Shown one piece after another: positions 5,478 to 9,742 of a stretch of 9,742 nucleotides of DNA. The notes beneath the pieces are model-generated. The model saw only the letters and a program-made list of their open reading frames with translations. It was not told the origin of the DNA and searched no databases. The first letter of the stretch is position 1; every line of letters starts with the position of its first letter. The stretch is from Defluviitaleaceae bacterium. Its GTDB lineage: Bacteria > Bacillota > Clostridia > Lachnospirales > WQUN01. The stretch lies in the NCBI GenBank assembly GCA_009783525.1, contig WRDG01000068.1, positions 1 through 9,742 on the forward strand, read 5' to 3'. The position numbers and the translations under genes are program-made.

Positions 5478-5486
5478 ATTTTTAAC
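5470..5486. repeat. 17-bp palindrome over the -10 region (candidate operator)
   Basis: GTTAAAA (5470-5476), centre TAT, TTTTAAC (5480-5486) is a perfect palindrome covering the -10 hexamer and the probable start site. TAAAATATTT also occurs twice in direct orientation just here (5460-5469, 5472-5481). There is no T tract after it, so it is a poor terminator; an operator is likelier, but low complexity makes chance possible. Confidence 0.35.
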
Positions 5487-5537
5487 TTAAAAGACGTGCG
5501 TCAACTAACACGAAACGGAAAGGCGCGGACGGCACTG

Positions 5538-6581
5538 ATGATAAAGACAATATTTGTCGTCGACGACAACAACGTGAATCTTTTGACTGCGGAAGAAACG
5601 CTGTCGCCGCAATACAATGTATACACGCTTTCGTCGGCGAAGGTCATGTTCGAGCTGTTGGAGAACATCACGCCCGAATTGATTCTGCTGGATATAGTCA
5701 TGCCCGAAATGAGCGGGTTCGAAGCGCTTAAGATGTTAAAGGACGACGAGCGCTATGCGGAGATACCCGTGATCTTCCTTACGAGCAAGCGCGATTCCGT
5801 AACCGAGGCGGCCGGATTTGAAATGGGCGTGGTAGATTATATGTCCAAGCCTTTTTCGGCGCCTGTGCTGCTTAACAGAATCAAAACGCACCTGCACATC
5901 GAAGACATAATAAAAGAACGGACAACGCAGCTGCGCGACAGAACGGACAAATTGCTGCGCCTGCAAAACAGCATGGTCTCCGTTTTGGCAAACATGGTCG
6001 AAAACCGAGACAAACTGACGGGCAGGCACACGGAACGGACCACGAACTACATAAAAATTTTGCTGGGCGCAATGATTGAGCACGGAGTATACGAAGATCA
6101 AATAAAAGAATGGGATATGGATGTGGTCGTTTCGTCCGCGCGGCTGCATGACATCGGAAAAATTGTGGTAACCGACCTGATCCTTAACAAGCCCGACAAA
6201 TTAACAGACGAAGAGATGGAAATAATGAGGACGCACGCGGCGGAAGGCGAAAAAATTATCGACACGATCATCGACGATACCGGCGACGAAGATTTTTTAT
6301 TCAACGCAAAGCTTTTTGCCGGGACACATCACGAGAAGTGGGATGGCACGGGTTACCCGTGCAAGCTGAAGGGCGACTCCATTCCGCTGCAGGGACGCAT
6401 TATGGCGATAGCGGACGTATATGACGCGCTCGTGTCGGACCGCCCGTACAAAGCCGCGTTTTCGCACGAAAAAGCTGTCGATATTATTGTCACAAGCGGC
6501 GGCACGCATTTCGACCCGAAATTAGCGGAAGTATTTTTAAAAGTAAACGGCCTGTTCGAAAAAGTGAGCGCGGCAAGGTAA
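5538..6581 (+). CDS. Response regulator with HD-GYP domain (predicted cyclic-di-GMP phosphodiesterase)
   Basis: The 347-residue protein has an N-terminal receiver domain (about 1-120) and a C-terminal HD-GYP domain (about 145-345). In the receiver, Asp9 and Asp10 bind metal, Asp52 (LLDIVMPEMSG) is the phosphoacceptor, and Thr82 and Lys104 (SKPF) complete the site. In the output domain HD is at 204-205 (RLHDIGK), HH at 264-265, and DGTGYP at 269-274 keeps the full GYP signature; Asp293 lies in AIADVYDAL. All these residues are present, so hydrolysis of cyclic-di-GMP is the likely activity, although some HD-GYP proteins act on other cyclic dinucleotides. ATG 5538 gives a standard receiver start (MIKTIFVVDD). 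A purine-rich GGAAAGG lies 14 nt upstream, which is long. The in-frame GTG at 5496 has no Shine-Dalgarno and adds a non-conserved tail. The hybrid kinase follows and is the probable phosphodonor. Confidence 0.92.
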   Translation: MIKTIFVVDDNNVNLLTAEETLSPQYNVYTLSSAKVMFELLENITPELILLDIVMPEMSGFEALKMLKDDERYAEIPVIFLTSKRDSVTEAAGFEMGVVDYMSKPFSAPVLLNRIKTHLHIEDIIKERTTQLRDRTDKLLRLQNSMVSVLANMVENRDKLTGRHTERTTNYIKILLGAMIEHGVYEDQIKEWDMDVVVSSARLHDIGKIVVTDLILNKPDKLTDEEMEIMRTHAAEGEKIIDTIIDDTGDEDFLFNAKLFAGTHHEKWDGTGYPCKLKGDSIPLQGRIMAIADVYDALVSDRPYKAAFSHEKAVDIIVTSGGTHFDPKLAEVFLKVNGLFEKVSAAR

Positions 6582-6617
6582 GGATGATTTTTTTCAAGAA
6601 TAGATTGGGTGAGCCGT

Positions 6618-9600
6618 ATGAAGAAGATGAACGTCCGGCGGAGGATCATAATACCAATGATCCTGCTGGCGGTTATTTGTTCGTTGTCGGTATTGGTTCT
6701 GTCGGTCGTAATGTTTGGCCGCGACCTGCGCAACGAACTGCACGGAAGAATTGACGCGGCGGCAACAAGCATAGAAAACGAAATACTGCTTATTGAAGAA
6801 AGGGTAATAGACGCGGCGGGTGCGATAGCAAGCAACTCGGATTTGACGGATGCGGTAATACACGGAAACCAAGAAAAATTAATTTTGACGGCGTATAACC
6901 TTAGGACCATAGCGCAATTGGATTTTTTAACGGTTGTTGACAGCAACGCGCTGGTTCTGCTTAGAACGCATCAGTTGGCGGGATACGGGGACGACCTGTC
7001 CGACCTTGCGAACATCAGCATTGCTTTAAGGGGCGAAACGGGTGTGTTCGTTATACCCGGCGCGACGATCAAGCTCGGAATATTGGCGGGCACGCCCATT
7101 TACAACGAAATTAACGAAATCGTGGGCGCGGTTTCATTGGGCTACAGGTTTGACACCCAGCGGTTTGTAAACGAGCTGAAAGGGCTCGCGGGCTGCGAAG
7201 TGTCTTTTTATTTGTACAACGAGTGTATATCGACAACGCTTGTTGACGAGCGCGGGCTGCCCTCGGTCGGGATCGTCGCGCCCGGCTCGGTGACCGACGT
7301 GGTTTTCGCCGGAAAAAGTTTTACAGGCAACGCGGCGCTGCCGGGCGGCGACGCATATCAAAAATATGTCCCGATATTCGGGGCGGACGGTACTGTTGTT
7401 GGCATGCTTGCCGTCAGCGAATATACGAGCGGGAACGCGGACAAAATAAAGTCTTTTGCTGTAAACGGATCCATAATCATGCCTGCGGCGATTTTACTTT
7501 GCTTTTTTATCGCGCATATCATATCGGGCGCGATCGAAGCGCGTTTCAAGCAAATGATGAACACGATCCGCGAAGAGGACGAGCGGATAAAGGCGATGCT
7601 TGACGCGATGCCGCTCGCCGCAAATTTTTTTGACACGCATCATAACAATATACACACGAACGAAGAGTCCGTGCGTATGTTCGGGCTGGAGCGCAAGCAG
7701 GATTACCTCGACCGGATCCACGAGCTGTCGCCGGAGTTTCAGCCGGACGGATCGCGTTCGTACGATAAAACATATGAATACGTCAAAGAGGCCTTTGAAA
7801 AAGGTCAGGTAAAATTCGAATGGATGCACCAAAATCTTAAGGGCGAGCAGATACCGTGCGAGGTCACACTCGTGCGCATAAAGTTTAAAGACGAATTTGT
7901 GGTGGTGGGCTATTGCCGCGACCTGCGCGAGGTTAGAGCGGCGATAAGCGAAAAAGAAAAAGCGATCCACGAAAAAAACGCGCTCGAATTTGTCGAAATG
8001 ATTTTAAACGCCATAGACGTAATGATTTACGTTACCGATCCCGCGACGGGCGAAATACTGTTCATGAACGACACGACAAAAAAACACTACGCGCTTGAGG
8101 GCGAAACCGTCGGCAAGGTTTGCTTTAAAGTTTTCCAGAACGGATATACCGAACGCTGCAGCTTCTGCCCGTGCAACGAGCTTGACCTCAACCCGGACAA
8201 AATAGTCGTATGGGAAGAGCTGAGCACGGCTACAGACAGAATCTACAAGAACATAGACAGATACATAAAGTGGACTAACGGCAAAAACGTCCACATGCAA
8301 AATAAAATAGACATCACGGAATTGGTGACTGCAAAAGAAAACGCGGAGCAGAGCAACCGTTCGAAGGGATTTTTCCTCGCGCAGATGAGCCACGAGATAC
8401 GTACGCCCATGAACGCGATACTCGGCATTTCGGAAATACAGCTGCGGGACAAAAACTTCGAGACGGAAGCGGAGTTCGGTTTCATAAAAATTTACGAAAC
8501 CGGAAACCTGCTGCTTAACATAATAAACGACATCCTTGACTTTTCTAAAATCGAAGCCGGGAGGCTCGAGATAGTCCCGTTCGTTTACGACATACCGAGC
8601 CTAATAAACGACTCCGTGCAAATAAACAGACTGCGGTACGAGAGCAAGCCGCTCGACTTTAAGCTGCATGTCGACGAAAACACGCCGCTTGAACTGATAG
8701 GCGACGAAGTGAGGGTCCGGCAAATACTGAACAACCTGCTGTCAAACGCATACAAGTATACCGAAGCGGGCGAGGTGGGGATGATCGTTTCTTCGGAGGC
8801 GATAGACGAAGACAATGTGATGCTCGTCATCGAGGTTAACGACACGGGCCAGGGTATGAAAGAGGACCAGGTGCAGAGGCTGTTCGACGAATACTCGCGG
8901 TTCAATATGGAAACCAACCGGAGCATTTCGGGGACGGGGCTCGGCATGAACATCACCAAGCGGCTCATCGACATGATGAACGGCGAAATAAGCGTGCAGA
9001 GCGAGGCGGGCGTCGGTTCCGTGTTCACCGTAAGGCTGCCGCAAAAAATTGCGGGCGCCGCGATCTGCGGATCGGAAGTAGCGGACAAACTAAAAAATTT
9101 TGATTTTTACAACACCGGCATTTCCAAAAAAGCGCAGATCGCGCACGAGTACATGCCGTACGGAAAAATCCTCGTGGTGGACGACGTCGAGAGCAACATC
9201 TACGTCGCGAAGGGATTGCTCATACCGTACGGTTTAAATGTTGAAACCGCGGGCAACGGAATTGAAGCGATTGAAATGATCAAAGAGAACGGCGATTACG
9301 ACATCGTGTTCATGGATCACATGATGCCGAAGATGGACGGGTTAAAAGCCACGAAGCATATACGGGCGATGGGATACACGCGGCCGATAGTCGCGCTTAC
9401 CGCGAACGCGGTCGTCGGGCAGTCGGAAATGTTTTTGACGAACGGGTTCGACGGGTTTTTGTCGAAGCCGATCGATTCGCGCGAGCTCGACGCGCTAATC
9501 ATCGACATAATACGCGACAAAAAACCCGCCAAGGTTATGGAAGCCGCAAGGCGCGAGCACGGATCAGATAAGCATGTCGAGCAAACAGCCGACATGAAAA

Positions 9601-9742
9601 TGTTTTTTTCATTGGACGCCGAAAACACGATAAAGGTGCTGAGCAGTTTCACGGCTCTGCGTGAACCCGGCGAAGAAGATTTCGAATCGTTTGTCACGGC
9701 GGCGCACGGGATAAAAAGCGCGCTGGCGAACATAGGCGAAAA
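6618..9742 (+). CDS. Hybrid sensor histidine kinase: Cache-like, two PAS, HisKA, HATPase, REC, Hpt (3' end cut)
   Basis: The frame from ATG 6618 is open for 1041 codons to the window end. Layout: membrane helix about 10-33; extracellular region 34-284 resembling a double Cache sensor; second helix 285-304; PAS about 325-438, ending RDLRE; second PAS about 456-575; HisKA with His592 (MSHEIRTP); HATPase with N-box Asn705/706/710, DTGQG at 742-746 and GTGLGM at 772-777; receiver with Asp855/856, phospho-Asp900 (MDHMMPKMDG), Thr928 and Lys950; and the start of an Hpt domain with His1030 (AHGIKSALANIGE). The second PAS carries Cys502, Cys514, Cys517 and Cys519. It should sense an external ligand and run an internal phosphorelay, probably passing phosphate to Asp52 of the adjacent HD-GYP regulator. 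GGTGA (6608-6612) serves ATG 6618; GTG 6609 is an alternative. The C-terminus is outside the window. Confidence 0.93.
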   Translation, partial: MKKMNVRRRIIIPMILLAVICSLSVLVLSVVMFGRDLRNELHGRIDAAATSIENEILLIEERVIDAAGAIASNSDLTDAVIHGNQEKLILTAYNLRTIAQLDFLTVVDSNALVLLRTHQLAGYGDDLSDLANISIALRGETGVFVIPGATIKLGILAGTPIYNEINEIVGAVSLGYRFDTQRFVNELKGLAGCEVSFYLYNECISTTLVDERGLPSVGIVAPGSVTDVVFAGKSFTGNAALPGGDAYQKYVPIFGADGTVVGMLAVSEYTSGNADKIKSFAVNGSIIMPAAILLCFFIAHIISGAIEARFKQMMNTIREEDERIKAMLDAMPLAANFFDTHHNNIHTNEESVRMFGLERKQDYLDRIHELSPEFQPDGSRSYDKTYEYVKEAFEKGQVKFEWMHQNLKGEQIPCEVTLVRIKFKDEFVVVGYCRDLREVRAAISEKEKAIHEKNALEFVEMILNAIDVMIYVTDPATGEILFMNDTTKKHYALEGETVGKVCFKVFQNGYTERCSFCPCNELDLNPDKIVVWEELSTATDRIYKNIDRYIKWTNGKNVHMQNKIDITELVTAKENAEQSNRSKGFFLAQMSHEIRTPMNAILGISEIQLRDKNFETEAEFGFIKIYETGNLLLNIINDILDFSKIEAGRLEIVPFVYDIPSLINDSVQINRLRYESKPLDFKLHVDENTPLELIGDEVRVRQILNNLLSNAYKYTEAGEVGMIVSSEAIDEDNVMLVIEVNDTGQGMKEDQVQRLFDEYSRFNMETNRSISGTGLGMNITKRLIDMMNGEISVQSEAGVGSVFTVRLPQKIAGAAICGSEVADKLKNFDFYNTGISKKAQIAHEYMPYGKILVVDDVESNIYVAKGLLIPYGLNVETAGNGIEAIEMIKENGDYDIVFMDHMMPKMDGLKATKHIRAMGYTRPIVALTANAVVGQSEMFLTNGFDGFLSKPIDSRELDALIIDIIRDKKPAKVMEAARREHGSDKHVEQTADMKMFFSLDAENTIKVLSSFTALREPGEEDFESFVTAAHGIKSALANIGE

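Noticed and set aside
5496..5537. GTG start adding 14 residues to the HD-GYP regulator
   Set aside because: No Shine-Dalgarno precedes it, and receiver domains normally begin a few residues before the VVDD motif, which fits ATG 5538.
6584..6748. 54-codon plus-strand ORF with a good Shine-Dalgarno between the regulator and the kinase
   Set aside because: It overlaps the start of the kinase gene in another frame, and its translation past codon 10 is a shadow of the kinase signal region. The AAGGTAAGG may matter for coupling but the peptide looks meaningless.
1..9742. CRISPR arrays, tRNA or rRNA genes, insertion sequences
   Set aside because: No regularly spaced repeats, no tRNA-like cloverleaf or rRNA segments, and no transposase-like coding sequence were seen on reading both strands.

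Overview
The window looks like a chromosomal segment of a Clostridia-type Firmicute, probably uncultured. This rests on protein style: a MurA/YycJ pair, a bacterial OGG1-type glycosylase, an HD-GYP response regulator, and a hybrid kinase whose Cache-PAS-PAS-HisKA-HATPase-REC-Hpt layout and linkers match those common in Clostridia. GC-rich coding DNA contrasts with very AT-rich intergenic DNA. No species can be assigned from sequence alone.

Left part (1-1680), all genes on the minus strand. A cation diffusion facilitator (700-1629) is followed by about 300 bp of AT-rich DNA. Next comes a compact unit of about 140 nt that is too short for ordinary ORF calling: a consensus-like promoter (TTGACA-N17-TATTAT) under a large dyad, a hairpin holding the Shine-Dalgarno, a 28-codon hydrophobic peptide gene, and a Rho-independent-type terminator that begins inside the last codons. 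The predicted 5' end of this transcript is complementary to the terminator. Beyond it lies the 5' part of a secreted or membrane-anchored protein that runs off the window. The unit could be a type I toxin-like mRNA, a translated leader/attenuator for the downstream gene, or simply a small membrane-protein gene. It is the most interesting object here.

Middle part (1680-5456), plus strand. After an intergenic region with a perfect 10-bp inverted repeat and an extended -10 promoter, four tightly overlapping genes form an apparent operon: murA (peptidoglycan precursor synthesis), a YycJ/WalJ-type metallo-beta-lactamase-fold hydrolase, an 8-oxoguanine DNA glycosylase, and a family 2 glycosyltransferase. 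Two members act at the cell envelope and one in oxidative DNA repair; the hydrolase family is linked to both themes.

Right part (5449-9742), plus strand. A probable promoter overlaps the end of the glycosyltransferase gene and carries a 17-bp palindrome over its -10. It leads into a REC-HD-GYP response regulator (predicted c-di-GMP phosphodiesterase) and, 36 bp later, a large hybrid sensor kinase that is still open at the window end, inside its Hpt domain. Together they suggest a phosphorelay: extracellular Cache sensor, His592, Asp900, His1030, then Asp52 of the HD-GYP regulator. No rRNA, tRNA, CRISPR array or insertion sequence was seen.
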